In this document: in pieces, positions 10,871 to 26,743 of the stretch | Layout of the letters: the number at the start of each line of letters is the position of its first letter | Numbering within the stretch: position 1 is the stretch's first letter | Assembly (NCBI GenBank): GCA_002189035.1 | Contig: NEEC01000004.1 | Coordinates: 4,774,001 to 4,838,000, forward strand | DNA: 64,000 nt | Direction of reading: 5' to 3' | Source of the DNA: Utricularia gibba | Lineage: Eukaryota; Streptophyta; Magnoliopsida; Lamiales; Lentibulariaceae | Program-made: the position numbers and the translations under genes | Notes under the pieces: model-generated | Databases searched by the model: none | What the model was told of the DNA's origin: nothing | Seen by the model: the letters and a program-made list of their open reading frames with translations, nothing else

Positions 10871-11565
10871 CCTTCCCGGTAACATTTCCGATTAGCGTTT
10901 CGTTAACTTTAGTTGTCCAATCTGCAACAATCAACGAATCAGTGCCCATTGCTTCTGGGAAACGTTTATCTTCCTTCTTGCGCCACTCGCCATCATCAAG
11001 ATCCCACCTTTTTCACCAATACAATTAAAAAATTCTTCTGGGTATTCGTCCTATGAAACAGAGGCGCATGACACATCTCAATCTCACCCCATTCCCCCCT
11101 ACAAGTTTCCTTTGACAGCGAGAAAAACACCAAGTCCTTAATCCAAACCAAATCTTCCTTAATCCATGCGTTTAGAGGCTTAATCACAACAAGCCAATCT
11201 TCCTTAACTCTGAAAGAAATCAATAAATGGGCAGTAGCAGAAGCTATAACTGGAGGTGGCAGGGGAGGGGGGAAGTAGGTGACGTATTCCCCCCCCCTTT
11301 TTTTTTATTTGGTTATTTTGGAGTAGCAGTTGCCTCTTCGACTTCAGCAACCCAGAAATGGCATTCTCGGGGTTTCCAAAAGGAAGAAAAATGCAGGTGA
11401 TGATTTATTTTTTTAATCAACATCAGGGACACCGGACACGTGAGAATGGGGGTGTCTCATGCAACGGCGATACGCTTAGATAAGGTGTCGTTCGAAAGGA
11501 AGACAGGGAAGGAAGATCGCACACAAGGGGAACGGCGGCACACAGTTCAGGGAATAGAGGTTTGG
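10871..11565. other. Convergent spacer between ZF-HD and tubulin genes
   Basis: The 3' untranslated regions of the plus-strand ZF-HD gene and the minus-strand tubulin gene face each other here. C- and T-runs occur at 11289-11307. No gene is seen. Confidence 0.4.
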
Positions 11566-14088
<2,523 letters not shown>

Positions 14089-16517
14089 TCAGTTCAAACC
14101 ATCTCTATTGGCAACGGTGGGTCTGTTAGTTTTGGGCGTTCCCTTGTTGCTCGGAGGCTGTGCTGCAGGGGATAATGAAGTAGATTTGCTGGGCGTTGGT
14201 AAGGAATGGCGACGAATGTGGCTGACTCCTTCCGCAACTTTGGGAGATCCTGAAGCTCTGAGCTTCGCTTTGGCTGACTGGGTGGCGGCCATGTAACTTG
14301 GCAAGTTGGGTGGGGTCGTCGGAGAAGGGCTTTCATTGAGCTCCGGCTTTGCTGCAGGAGATCTCCTGTCTGTGGGTTTCGGATCAACCTTGGCACTCAC
14401 CTCCTCCATCTCTTCATGTTTCAATTCGGTTCCGTTTTCTGCATCAACTGGAGGAAGGCCATTCTGTGTAGTTTCAAAAACCTCATCACTTGGAGGAGCA
14501 TCAAAACCATTCTCTGGGGTGACCGGATTCACGGTTTCTTGTGCATTGACTGCAGCTTCTTCAGGTTCGGAGACAGTTTTTACAGTTGGCTGTGGCTCCA
14601 GCTCCCCGGTAATTGCTTCCACCTTCTCAGGAGCTGTGGCAACAGATACAGGAACTTTTCTCAAGCTGCGTCTGACCTTTTCCGGTTCATGTTGAGGCTG
14701 TTTCTGAACCAAATCTTCCTGAATAGTGCCTTTCTTCAGATTCCTTTTTGCATCAGTTTCATGTGAAGAGGACACACCATTATCGCCATTTTGTGCATTT
14801 TCAGCCCTTCTAGATGTTCTTTTTGACTTTACTGTACCGTTCTCAACAGCCAGCTTTCTATGAGACTTGACATGGGAAGCCTTCCCCGGGTGCACGGGAA
14901 TCCAGACACGAGAATGCGACCAACGCTCGAGCCAGACTGAAACAGAATTCGGCTCGGCTTCGTTGTATTGAAGACTCATCGGGATAGGATTTGGCACTGA
15001 GCGTAGAAGCTAGAACAGGATGCAAGAGAGTGATGAGAATCTTGTTCAAATAAGAAATCTACGCATGACTAGTTCTGATGGAAGAAAGGAACCGAACCTT
15101 GAGAATGAATGAATTTGCTGCTATTTTGTCATATCTCACCACCTGCGCCACCAAAAAATGAAGCACAAAGAAGATGAATATGGACGAAACAGATACAGGG
15201 AAGATCAGTAAAATATGCAGTGAAGATGCAGGAATAAATGGTGAGCAATGAGTATATTCACAACGTTACGAAGATCAGTAAAACATGCAGAGAAGATGCA
15301 GGAAAAACGACGAGCAACGAGTAAATTCTCTACAATACTCAACTGCTATGTGCATGATTCAAGCTACAACTGCTGAGTTTCTAACAGAGTTTACATGTAA
15401 AATTGCGGCATTCAAGTACCTGAAGATCCCCTGCAATGCACTTCTGCAGCCTCTTTTCTGAAGGGTTGGAGATCCAAACATTCCATTCACGAACTGCAGC
15501 CTGTAACTTAACAATGGCTTGCATAGAAAACAAAGTAGCAACAGCCTGTCTCCTAACCAAATGTCCACGAATAAGAGCTTGCAGCCTTATTATTCCCTTA
15601 AGAGCCCGGAAAGCACGACGGGCCTGACAAAATGAAGTGGTAAGCTTTAAAAGGCATGAAATCAAGCATAAGGCATTGAAAGAACGCATAGTTAGAAAGT
15701 TTTTCTTCACACATAAGCTCAATATCATACACAACATGAGATAGTATTACCAGATAGCCCTTGAAGGCTGCTTGTGCTTTTGCAGCAGACTGGTTTTGTC
15801 TAAGAATCTCATCATCGCTCAGAGGAACAGAAACCACACACAATTCTTGACCTTGGTTACCACCAACTGAGGTAGCACTAGGAGCATCAGGTATGCCAGT
15901 CTCCTGTCTGACATATGTTGCTCCATTTTCTATCAACTCATGAGCGGCTGTTATATCATGAGAACCCGCAATATTATCCTGTGATGCTGTGCTTATAGAA
16001 ACCCTTTTTTCAGGGGTAACATTCTGCACATCACAAAGACTCTAGTTACTATGAAGTCTGGAAACTGCACGCAACGAGGTACTCATATGGCATTAAATTT
16101 TTGTTTACAAGAGGAAGCTCAACAGTAAGAGGCATACTGAGCTCTCCATCAAAAAAAAAAAAAAAAGAACTGGACCAGAAATAAAATCAAATGTCAAAGA
16201 TAACTCTACACTAAAAGGGACAGTTTTGATTCCCCACAAAATAAGAAACCATTAAATGACCTCACACATAAAATATCATATTTTCTTCAATAAAGGAAAC
16301 TGAGAAGTTCACAGTCATGACCGTTACAAAGAAATATCACCATGCTACTCAAATCGACCAAATCAAGTAAAAAAGAGATTTTTTTTTGCTCATTCAGAAG
16401 TGCATCGGCCCCATGCAAGGAAGTAATGCACAAGTTCCTTACTTTGGATGATCTGGATTTTGAATGCTTCTTTCCAAAAAGAACAGCCTTGATCCACCTT
16501 CCTGGCGATTTCCCCAT
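14089..16517 (-). CDS. IQ67-domain (IQD) calmodulin-binding protein
   Basis: Five coding exons (16443-16517, 15751-16023, 15420-15623, 15098-15142, 14089-15009) sum to 505 residues with matching phases. The start MGKSPGRWIKAVLFGKK is typical of the IQD29-32 subgroup. The IQ67 domain spans exons 2 and 3: AQAAFKGYL, ARRAFRALKGIIRLQALIRG, then LVRRQAVATLFSMQAIVKLQ, with repeated IQ-type calmodulin motifs. The domain is split at a conserved intron position. The basic, serine-rich C-terminus (TSRRAENAQ, KVRRSLRKVP) is expected for microtubule association. IQD proteins are scaffolds linking calcium-calmodulin to microtubules and the plasma membrane. The tiny fourth exon (15 codons, VVRYDKIAANSFILK) is supported by phase and by resemblance to relatives. 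Confidence 0.88.
15200..15334. repeat. 65-bp direct repeat in an IQD intron
   Basis: Two copies, 15200-15264 and 15270-15334 (period 70), share GAAGATCAGTAAAA, ATGCAG, GAAGATGCAGGAA, and GAGCAA with a few substitutions. The repeat lies wholly inside the intron between coding exons 3 and 4 of the IQD gene. Confidence 0.75.
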
Positions 16518-19500
16518 GGCGCAACGCTACAAGACACTAAACACTTTCCTTCGCCTTCAGAGAGGATGAAAAGGCGTTAACATCTAACACGCAAACCTCT
16601 GTGGACGAAAAGGGCCAATACCACAAAACATGTTTATACTGAATAATCAAAAAAGAATGTCAGAACAAGGTTGATTACAAAGCATTCACTCAACAGTATC
16701 TGCTGCTTAATCCATCAACGAAAGCAGGAAACCCCCAAAACCGCACACCAAAAGACTGACCAAGGAATCCAAAATACATGAAATATGACAGATTCAGCAT
16801 AATGCAGCTCAGATCTGGGGATCTTGTACCTCAAAAAAAAAATTCCCAACTCCAAGTTCCACAGATGGACAAACCCCAGAGATAAGCACACGAATTAAAA
16901 TAAGGACAACCCTGCATTCAGTATATTGACACAAACGCAAAAAAAATAAGGAACATCTCGCTTGAACGAAATAAATGCAGATACATTCAAAATGTTGGAA
17001 AGGAAAGCACAATAAGACCCCGAAGGCCCCTACCTTCCAACCTTCATGCAACAGCCACAACACTAAATTTCCATCGCTTTCTCTCCCATTCTCTTGCCAA
17101 GCATTCTCAGTTCTCCATGAAGGTGCCCCTATCTACATCCGCAGACGAAATGGAGCTCATACACGGCAACGGCGAGCAAAGAGCGCTTGCAGCTTCGGCC
17201 GTAGAGTCACTTTTAGTAAAGTTGTTCGAGTGTTGCGTCTAAAAGAAAAGGATGTACTCGACAACAATTGCGGTTGTTGGACACCAATACGACGCCGTCG
17301 GTGCCGCGTTTTTGTAATGAATTCCATGAATTTGTTAGCGATTTGTCTTTATTTTTTTCCCTATTTAAAATACTTCCAAAAGAAACTGCGTTTTTTTTTT
17401 CCAGCTGAAAATGTTTAGCACCAGGCGCAATAAATCATTAATTAATGATGATTAAATTCAGAATTTCTACTTATGGAAATTCATAAAGTCCACTATTTTG
17501 CTTATTTTGAATATAATTAATTTGCAATTATTGATAAAAAGCAAAAAAATGATGAATATAGCAGAAAAAAAAAAGAAGCATCAACAATAATTGAAATATT
17601 CTTAAAATCCTAGAAGAGAAAAATGAGAAATGGAATTTGATGAAATGAAATAAAGAAAAAAAGATACATTATTAGAAATAAGTTTAATTAGTATGTGAAT
17701 AAAAATCTATTGTTAGCACAATGTATTATCTTGTATTCAAGTATTATTTTTTACAATAAATGACTATTAATTTCTTATTACTATAATTAAAATATGTATG
17801 AAATATAATCTAAACTTTTGAGTAGTAGTTATTGGAAACTCTAACCGAGTTTGGAAACTAATTCTATTCTCATAAAATCAATTATATTCTCATAAAATTG
17901 TTTCTACATTTTAAATATATATAAAATTCAATTTTACAAACATTAATTGTTGAAAATCATTTCACTCCTCACAGGATCATGGAAGTATAATTTTTTTTAT
18001 GAGAAATTATTTTTAAAAATTGATGAAACATATGAATTTCTAATTATGTTCATTCTTTTATAAAGATTACACTTAATATACATTTTTTAAAAATTATTTA
18101 TTTATCACATTTGTAATAATATAATAAATTCACTAATTTATAATTTAATACATCTATAAATATAGTAATAATATAAAATATAATTCATAAATTTGTAAAA
18201 ATATGATTATTAATGAATATAGGTAGGTCTCGATCCAAGAAAGTATAGTATGATTTTACAATGTATCCCACATTGATTATTCACAAATAGAAGAAGAGTT
18301 TATGTAGATGAATCTTCTCATTAAATACATGATGTTTAGATGATTGAAACATATAATATCGTATAAATGACATGTAAGCGGTTACATGTAATTTACTTAT
18401 AAAAATTGTTTATAATTTTTTATTTCAAATATGTATCAGTTATATAATAATTATTTTTTAAAAAATACTTCCTAATACATATTAATTATCATTTTGATAA
18501 AATTACTTGTAAAATGATTTTTTTTTTTCAAATGTGTCTCCTCCGTTGCTTTTTTTTTTAATTTATTTGACGAAAATTGAATGGGTTAATTTTTTTTAAC
18601 CCTGTGAGGTGAAATTTGGTGTAGTATGATTGTCAATGATTCTCCAGCAATTGACATCCAACTGTCTTAGTAGTTGCGGATGGTTCTCATTCATTTGCGT
18701 GTGCGCCCACATGAAAGCGGAAGGAAAGCAACCCCGCACCCCCGATCTCATCCTAACACCATTTTCACCCCGCCTTGGTGCACCAACAACGTATATAACC
18801 ACGCTCTCAGACGAGCCAACATTCGACGCGAAAACGAACCTAGCACGCTGTTTAGTTCTCTTCATCCAAAATGACTTCTCACAAAAATGAATTTGGTATT
18901 GTTTTTTTATTTCAAAAATTGTAGAATAACTTCAATACAAATATTTTTTAGGTAATGCTTAATTATTAGGATTAAAAATGAGAGTATGTGGTTTTAAGTA
19001 AAGTATGAGGATGATGTAGTTTTAACTAAATTTATGTACATGAAATTAAAAAACTCATATAATCTCAAGTTTATTTCAATTTACGATCTAAATACCGTAT
19101 AATTTGTAATTCTACTTTTAAATTCATGTAATTCAATCATCTAAATATTATTTGATTAGATTAAGCTTTGTAAATGGAAGTCTTTTACTTTGTTACCACT
19201 CAAGATCTTCTGTTTGTATTTCATAATTTTCCAAAAACGAAGACATAATCACCTTAGTTATGGATGAGATGAGAGGAAGAGATTAAGTAGAATGATTGTA
19301 TAAATTTTGTATGAAATTTTTTTTCAATCATGATAATGGATTATTGATAAGAATTCTAAAATTAAATATATTTAACTTAGAATAATTTCAAAATGGTTGA
19401 TCATTTGGGAAGTTACTAATCAAAGATAACAAAAACGTAAAATCATAAAATTTAAATATTCAAAACCAATAATATCGTAGAATGTAAATGTAAACGTAAC

Positions 19501-19675
19501 ATTAGTTTTTTAAACAAATAATGGAATATATTATCATTATTTTTTAAAATATATATAATAATTTAAAAAAAACGCGCATCAATTTGGCGATTTGGGCATG
19601 CCAGCCGATTGACAGCGGATTTACGCGGCGTAATTAATACTAATGACGTAAAAGAACAAAAAAAGTAACTCCGTT
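16518..19675. other. IQD promoter and AT-rich spacer
   Basis: 16518-17250 probably contains the IQD leader and promoter. From about 17420 to 18590 and again from 18890 the sequence is very AT-rich. Around 18240-18360 a segment with TATCCCACATTGATTATTC resembles the TCCCACATCG-type motifs found in plant non-autonomous repeats, but no termini are clear. No gene is supported. Confidence 0.35.
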
Positions 19676-20005
19676 TCACTTTTCCCGATTCCCACATCGC
19701 ACCCATGAGAAACTGAAATTGCACGGAACGCCCGTAGCTTTCGAAAATTGCGTTTCTGGAACAAGTTTCCAAATCATGACAGCGATAATGAAACAGAAAG
19801 CGAAGGCCAGCAGAGTAACAGAAGAAGTGCAGATGCAGAAGGAAGAGGCACTGAGGAGCTTGGCTGAGACGAGACGAGGCGAGGTGGGGACAGATGGTGT
19901 TAGAACGCCGCAGACTGGCGGTGCAATAACGCCGACGGACAAGGCGCCGAGAGGTCCCCCGTCAGGTGCAATCACTCCCACCCAACACACCTTCATTATC
20001 CCCAT
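19676..20005 (-). CDS. Putative small membrane protein (doubtful)
   Basis: A 109-codon open frame stands out in a GC-richer island between AT-rich flanks. It has a proline/glycine-rich N-terminal half with a twice-used GVIAP motif and a strong hydrophobic segment (about residues 58-78: SVTLLAFAFCFIIAVMIW). The opposite strand is also open for a similar length, so the frame may be chance. I recognise no family. Confidence 0.25.
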   Translation of the reverse strand: MGIMKVCWVGVIAPDGGPLGALSVGVIAPPVCGVLTPSVPTSPRLVSAKLLSASSFCICTSSVTLLAFAFCFIIAVMIWKLVPETQFSKATGVPCNFSFSWVRCGNREK

Positions 20006-21035
20006 TCATTCATTCATTTCCATGCTCTGTTATCCTCCATACGCCCGAGATAATTGAAAGCAACTCTATGCGTTTCAATTGATTGCCGTCTTCATCCCAG
20101 CCCTAGGGCTGTCATGTCCGGTAACCGCCCCAACTCCGAACCTTCTGTTCCAAGCATTCGCAATTAAATAAAATAGTATAATTGCTTTTCTTGTTATTTT
20201 AAAGTGAATTGCAATTGATATTTTAGGCACGGGGTGTGGGGGAGCGACGGGGTGCGCGGGTGGTCGGCGGCAGTCGGCGGCGACCAGACCGTGATCGGAG
20301 AAAATGGGGATCAATTTTACCAAATTAGTTGGTTTTTAAACATTGGGGACCAAAAATAAATGAATTAAAAAAATTGGAGTTTAAATATATTCGATATGTT
20401 AAAAGTTGAGAAACTAAATATATTCATACGTCAAATTTTGAGGATTAATTATGACATTTTCGTTAAACATTGAAAATTAATTATAAAAATTTTAAAAACT
20501 TTAGGGATTTATGCGGCCTAATACTTGTTTTTTTTTTCTATGTTTAGTCAATCGTGCTTTTATGCAAAATTGAGTATTGGGCATGAATTTTTTAAAAAAA
20601 ACATAAAAATCGTGTTTTTATGTTGTAAAAGCATGTTATAAGTTTTTAATATTTAGGAATTACTAGTTTTATTTAAGTATCAAAATGCAATATTTATTAA
20701 AATTCTATGTTTTAATATGATAAATGGAACAAAACAAGGTGGATGGGACAGAGTGCTGATGGGCTGGGCTTATGGTTTGGTGATGAACGGGGGTCGTACG
20801 GAAAGCCCGAAATCTCATGTGCGGCCCTTGAGATTTTTGTTTAGGAATTTATTAAAATAATAAATAAAAATGAAACTCGTTGCCGGTGAGGGAAGAGTTT
20901 GGGACTGGTGCGATCCTCAACTTGTTTTCAGGTTCCTTTGTCCAGGTTTGGGATCAGGTATTTAGGGTTGTCTGAAGGGGAATTGGCCTCTTCCACTTAA
21001 TAGAGTTATCCTCAGATCTGTGGCATAGCGGCAGG
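20006..21035. other. Spacer and VHA-d promoter
   Basis: 20220-20300 is a short GC-rich patch (GTCGGCGGC repeated) inside AT-rich DNA. 20320-20520 has the look of decayed repeat sequence but no termini. From about 20870 the composition fits the promoter and leader of the V-ATPase gene. Confidence 0.35.
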
Positions 21036-23154
21036 ATGTATGGATTCGAAGCGATGACATTCAACATCCATGGGGGTTACCTCGAGGCAATCGTGCGAGG
21101 GTACCGCTCGGGTCTCCTAACCGCCGTGGATTACAACAATTTGTGCCAGTGCGAAACTCTGGATGACATCAAGATGCACCTCTCGGCCACTGAATATGGG
21201 CCCTATCTTCAAAATGGTATGCTTTGTATTGTTGGTTTGGTGATCGGGGAGATTTTAGTTTGTGGGTTTGATTGCGATCAGTTATGAGTTCAATATTGGT
21301 TTGATTTAGATTTTCAAGCTCGTTAGAGTTGATATGATCTTTCATTTGAATGCCTGATTATTCGATTTTATAATTAGTTCATATTGATTTTTGGATGTTT
21401 TCTTCTCCTTTATTGGGCCTCATTTAGGAGTGGTAGTTGTTTTTGAGATTCGTACCAGTTCGTCACACTTCTCTTTCTCCTTTGTGTTGTTGGTATTACT
21501 ACATTGTTTATCCATTTTCAGAGCCCTCCCCGTTGTATACAACAACAATTGTGGAGAAATGCACCCTTAAGCTAGTTGACGAATATAAGCACTTGTTGAC
21601 CCAAGCCACAGAACCTCTGTCTACATTTCTGGAGTACATCACGTACGGAAATATTCTATGCTCTCTTTTTCACAGAGTATTTTGCAGATAACTTTTAGCA
21701 AATTATTGTAAACAAACTCTTGGTATTCCCATAAATATTTATCACATTTTTTTGAATTCTGAATAGATACGGGCACATGATTGATAATGTTGTGCTGATT
21801 GTAACTGGAACTTTGCATGAGAGAGATGTTCAAGAACTGTTGGAGAAATGTCATCCTTTAGGCATGTTCGACAGGTAGTGAAACATAATATAACAGTTGC
21901 AGTCCGTAGATCTGGTCAGATAGTCTTATGTAACGTTCTGCTTGTGCAGCATTGCCTCTTTAGCAGTTGCTCAGAATATGAGGGAACTTTACAGGCTGGT
22001 GCTTGTTGACACTCCTCTGGCTCCATACTTCTCTGAGTGCATCACTACAGAGGTCCTTTGAGTTTTTAAAAAAAGAAAGACTTTGGGAGAGTGGGTTTTG
22101 TATACTCTTTTGCGCATTTTCTTCACAAAATGTTTCATCCAGGATTTGGATGATATGAACATTGAGATCATGCGAAATACACTATACAAGGCCTACCTTG
22201 AGGACTTCTATCGCTTTTGCCAAGTAATTAACTTATAACTTTAAAATATTATTGGGGATTTTTTCTCATTGTGTATTGCTCTTAAGTTGAGTTTTTTTTT
22301 TTTTTTTTTTTTTTTTATATATATTAGAAACTTGGTGGTGCAACTTCAGAGATTATGTCTGATATTCTGGCCTTTGAGGCTGACCGAAGAGCGGTCAATA
22401 TCACTATCAACAGGTGGCATTGCAGCCATACTTTTTCAATGTTGGTGGCTTTCTTTATTTCCGTCTCATTGAGATGCTTGTGATATTCAGCATTGGCACA
22501 GAGCTTACCCGTGATGATCGTAGAAAGCTGTATTCCAATTTTGGATTACTGTAAGTTTTTTTTTCCTGTAAGCTCGTTTCAACCTGATTTTATTTAAAAT
22601 CGCTTATAATTCTTTGGTTTCTGAATGCTGATATCTCTTTCTCTATCTTTTTAGTTATCCTTACGGTCATGAGGAACTGGCCGTATGTGAGGATATAGAT
22701 CAGGTACTTGATCTTCTCTTCCTTCACCTTGTGTTTTCTCCTCCCATGCATTCAATTCATGTCTCTTGCGTTCGCGAATTCAGTAGTTGTCTTTTCATGA
22801 TTTAAACTAGGTTCGTGGGGCCCTGGAGAAGTACCCTGCTTACCAATCCATATTCAGTAGGCTCTCATACGGAGAGAGCCAGTTACTTGACAAGGCCTTT
22901 TGCGAGGAGGAAGTGAAACGTCTCTGCCTTGCATTTGAGCAGCAGGTTCATCCATATTGATTCTAACTCCATTGCTGGGCACTATATGTTTAACCGGGCC
23001 TCTTGATGACTCATTGCTGCAGTTCCACTATGGCGTATTTTTCGCTTACATGAGGTTGAGAGAACAGGAGATCAGGAACTTGATGTGGATTTCTGAATGC
23101 GTTGCACAGAACCAGAAGTCCAGAGTGCAAGATAGCGTTGTTTTCATATTCTAG
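21036..23154 (+). CDS. VHA-d: V-type proton ATPase subunit d
   Basis: Ten coding exons: 21036-21216, 21522-21642, 21767-21874, 21950-22052, 22143-22223, 22328-22413, 22491-22550, 22655-22703, 22811-22945, 23023-23154. They sum to 1,056 bases, 351 residues, exactly the size of plant subunit d. The protein starts [20 protein letters not shown] and ends [14 protein letters not shown]; internal blocks such as [20 protein letters not shown] and [20 protein letters not shown] are intact. Subunit d caps the membrane c-ring of the V0 sector at the vacuole and trans-Golgi network and couples it to the central stalk. All introns are short and GT-AG. The next gene starts 298 bases downstream on the same strand. 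Confidence 0.96.
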
Positions 23155-23452
23155 CCGTGTGTTCTTCTGCCGGCATTTGATGATATACTGGGATTTGATG
23201 CCTTGTCTCCTTTATGGTGTTTCGACTGAGATGTGTTTATATGCCACTGTCTGCAGATAATGATTTATGAAATAAGAGAAAGTGCTTCTGAAGTGTTTGA
23301 TAGTGGTCATCGGGTGCGGATCCTTGCCCGGATCCGAATGTGTTGGTTCGGGAAGTTTGTCTTCCATTATATTATTTGAATTTGGTAAAATTATTCTGCA
23401 ATTCGCTACGCCCTGCCTGACTTGTACTCGAAGATACTTTTTCCTCTGTTCC

Positions 23453-24156
23453 ATGGGTTCCGTTTTGTCTTCTGTGTTCGGCGGAGGAGATGCGGCGGCG
23501 GCAGAGGAGGCGACGGAGTCATCGGGACCATCGCGTGTCTCCGCTTTCCACTCATCCCAGCGTTGGCAGATCCATTTCAATTCCTCTAAACAACTGAATA
23601 AACTGGTTCGCATCGTGCCTCGTACATCTTTAGCAGTTCGGATCGTGCCCGATCTGCGTAACTCTTTTTTGTTTGCTCTGTTTGTTGAATCGTTTGGGCG
23701 CGATTTCGTTATTTCTTGATCAGATGGTGGTAGATTTTTCTGCGACTTGGTGCGGACCTTGCAGGTTCATGGAGCCAATTTTCAATGACTTGTCCACCAG
23801 ATATGCCGATGTTGACTTTGTCAAAATCGACGTCGATGAGCTCTCTGTAAGTTTCTATCCTTCGCTTCCTTATCAATTTAGGCGGATCAGTAGTTGTTAG
23901 TGGTGCGATTTTCTATGATCAGATCATTTCATTCCATGCCATTTTTTAAGGCTTGTTGACCTTATTTCGTGTGCATCCGGCTTCGACATTTCTCGGATTG
24001 GCGCAGGATGTCGCAAGAGAGTTTGGAGTGCAGGCTATGCCAACTTTCTTGTTCCTTAAGCAAGGCAAGGAAGTGGATAGAGTGGTCGGTGGGAAGAAAG
24101 AGGAGCTGGAGAACAAGATCCTCAAACACAGGGAAGCTCCTAAATTTGCAGCCTAA
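23453..24156 (+). CDS. Thioredoxin h (h2-like)
   Basis: Three exons (23453-23605, 23724-23846, 24007-24156) encode 141 residues. The active site WCGPC lies in MVVDFSATWCGPCRFMEP, followed by KIDVDEL and the cis-proline segment VQAMPTFLFLKQGKEV. The N-terminal extension MGSVLSSVFGGG places glycine at position 2, compatible with N-myristoylation, as proposed for h2-type thioredoxins. It reduces target disulfides using electrons from NADPH-thioredoxin reductase; a gene for such a reductase lies at 31.3-33 kb. Intron positions match plant thioredoxin h genes. Confidence 0.93.
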
Positions 24157-24981
24157 ATTTCCCTTCAAAAAGCTCATCTAGATTTCTGGGCATCCTCACT
24201 TGTGTGGCACTAATTCATCGCATAACTTCAGTAACATTGTTGACACCATTTCGCAGTCGCATGTAGTTGTTGCACTAACATATCTAGAGACTGTATCTCC
24301 CCAGTGGATTTGATACGGTAGACCGCATTGGTTGGTAGCTTCTGCCCCACCGTCAATGCCGGTCTTAACCCACCGGCCTAATCTGTGGTGGTGGCTCTTC
24401 CTCCGTGTGCTAATGGACCTTTGACACCATGCAGAATCAGCCAAGTCCTAACCCATGTGGCCCCGCCCACTAACTCCCTTTGCTCTTCCTAATTTGGGGC
24501 TGTTTTGGACTTTAATTTGATCATCTCCTTAACCTCCATTACCATCTCATGTTCCCATCAGTCAACACTCTTTCTTTTTCTCCCATCTGGGTTATGATAG
24601 TGTTGCCATAGTCCTTGAATGATAGTGTACTAGGCTAGGCTGGATTAAGAAGGGCTCGGGTTTTTTTAATATAATTAATCATTTTAAATTAATCATCTAG
24701 TATTAGTGAAAAGGGACAAGATTAGTATGTTATGTCACGTGATTTTTACGTGCACGATATTGAATTCAAGTAGGTGGTAATCAAAGTTGGATTTTTTACG
24801 GTTTGGATTATTTTATTGGAATTTTTTAAGAATTATTGAGATAAAAAAGAGAAGGATGTCGACATGTCGTATCATGTGATGTGCGTGGAGAGAGAGAGGT
24901 TCATTTAATTGGAATTTTGGGTGTTCGCTTGAAGATGAGGAGATGAAGAGAAAGCACTGGTATCTAAAACACTCCCCAACA
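24157..24981. other. Spacer between thioredoxin and GT14 genes
   Basis: The left part is probably the thioredoxin 3' UTR and the right part the GT14 promoter and leader. An in-frame ATG at 24943, 13 codons before the chosen GT14 start, could give a slightly longer protein. No other gene is seen. Confidence 0.4.
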
Positions 24982-26743
24982 ATGGAGCGGCGGTGGATCT
25001 TTCCGGCGATCGCCGCCACCGTCGTCTCGCTTTTCATTCTCTTCTTGTTTACCTTGACATCCTGGCCGCTGGTTCCTCTCCGCCGCTTTTACTCACAATC
25101 CGCTGCGGCGTCGTATTTCGTCGAGAATAAGCTAAAACCCGTTATGGTTTCCAGTTCCCCTCCACCGCCGCGCTTCGCTTACTTGATTTCGGGTTCAGCG
25201 GGCGACGGCCCGATGCTTCGCCGCACGCTTGAAGCGCTTTACCATCCGAATAACCAGTACGTCGTGCACCTCGACGCGGAGTCTTCGGCGGAAGAGCGGC
25301 TCGATCTGTGGAATTACGTGGATACGCAAATGGTTTTTCAGAGATTCAAGAATGTTCGTATGATTTCCAAGGCTAATTTGGTGACCTATCGTGGTCCGAC
25401 AATGGTAGCCAATACACTGCACGCGGCTTCGATTTTGCTCAAGGAAGGTGGAGACTGGGACTGGTTTATTAATCTCAGTGCTTCTGATTACCCATTAGTT
25501 ACGCAAGACGGTACGAATTTCAATAATTGCTCCCCAGATTGAATTTGTAGTTGTCTTCTAGATGGTCTAGTTATGGGATTTGCCTTAATTTTTCTGCAAT
25601 TGCTCTCCTGTTTCCTCTGTCTTCCATAGATCTACTTCATGTGTTCTCAAACCTCCCACGGGATCTTAACTTTATTGACCATACAAGCAACATTGGCTGG
25701 AAAGAGTGAGTGATATAATCTTTGGGGCAAATTTCAACTGAAAAAAATTGATTTGGGAAGGATTAATTTTTGTGCATTTTTAGATTTCAAAGAGCAAAGC
25801 CAGTTATCGTTGATCCTGGGCTGTATATGACGAAGAAGGCTGATGTATTCTGGATTACTCAGCGGAGAAGTGTACCTACCGCATTTAAACTCTTCACAGG
25901 TACGTAAGTTGATTCTAGTTTTTATTTTTTATTACAGTTCATTTGACTGTTTCTTTTTCGTATTCTGATCATTGAGTATAGCCGGGATTAACTTGTAGAG
26001 TCTTCCTTTTTGGGTTTCCAACTGTTGAAGGAAGTTGATTCTGTTTACGTTTTTTCGTCTCCCCTTTATGTAATATGCTGTCTTCTTATGTGAAACCTTT
26101 GTTATCAAATGGGCATATGCATGACTTCTAGCATGAAAGATGAATCATAAAATGAACCAATTTCGATGATCCAACAACCGCCATTCTTTTTGCTGCGATT
26201 TATGAGTTCCTGTTTGCTGTGGTTACAGGTTCAGCCTGGATGGTACTGTCTCGGCCTTTTATCGATTACTGTATCTGGGGCTGGGACAATCTTCCGAGAA
26301 CTGTGCTCATGTACTACGCCAATTTTTTGTCATCACCTGAAGGCTATTTCCACACTGTAGTTTGCAATGCTAGGGAGTTCCAGAACACAACAGTTAACAG
26401 TGATCTACATTTCATCTCATGGGACAATCCTCCAAAGCAGCATCCTCACTACCTCAAACTCGAGGATATGCAAAGGATGGTTGAGAGTAATGCTCCGTTT
26501 GCAAGAAAGTTTCACCACAATGAACCAGTTTTAGATAAAATTGATCAAGAATTGCTGTTTCGGGGGCAAGGAATGTTGACCCCTGGTGGCTGGTGCATTG
26601 GAGGTAATGAAAATGGGACGGATCCATGTTCAGTTGCGGGAGATCACAGGTTACTCAAACCTACCGCTGGAGCGCACAGACTGGAAATTCTCATCAGCTC
26701 TTTGCTGTCAAGTGAGAACTTTGTGCCCCGGCAATGCAAGTAG
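24982..26743 (+). CDS. Glycosyltransferase family 14 protein (beta-glucuronosyltransferase GlcAT14-like)
   Basis: Four exons (24982-25510, 25630-25705, 25784-25899, 26229-26743) encode 411 residues. A short N-terminus and one signal anchor (about residues 6-26: IFPAIAATVVSLFILFLFTL) make it a type II Golgi protein. GT14 landmarks follow: RFAYLISGSAGDGPMLRR, NQYVVHLDAESS, FINLSASDYPLVTQDDLL, the SAWMVLSRPFIDYCIWGWDN block and the C-terminal GGWCIGG. Plant family members add glucuronic acid to beta-1,6- and beta-1,3-galactan of arabinogalactan proteins. The start is MERRW; an upstream in-frame ATG (MKRKHWYLKHSPT) is possible. Substrate is inferred from family only. Confidence 0.9.
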
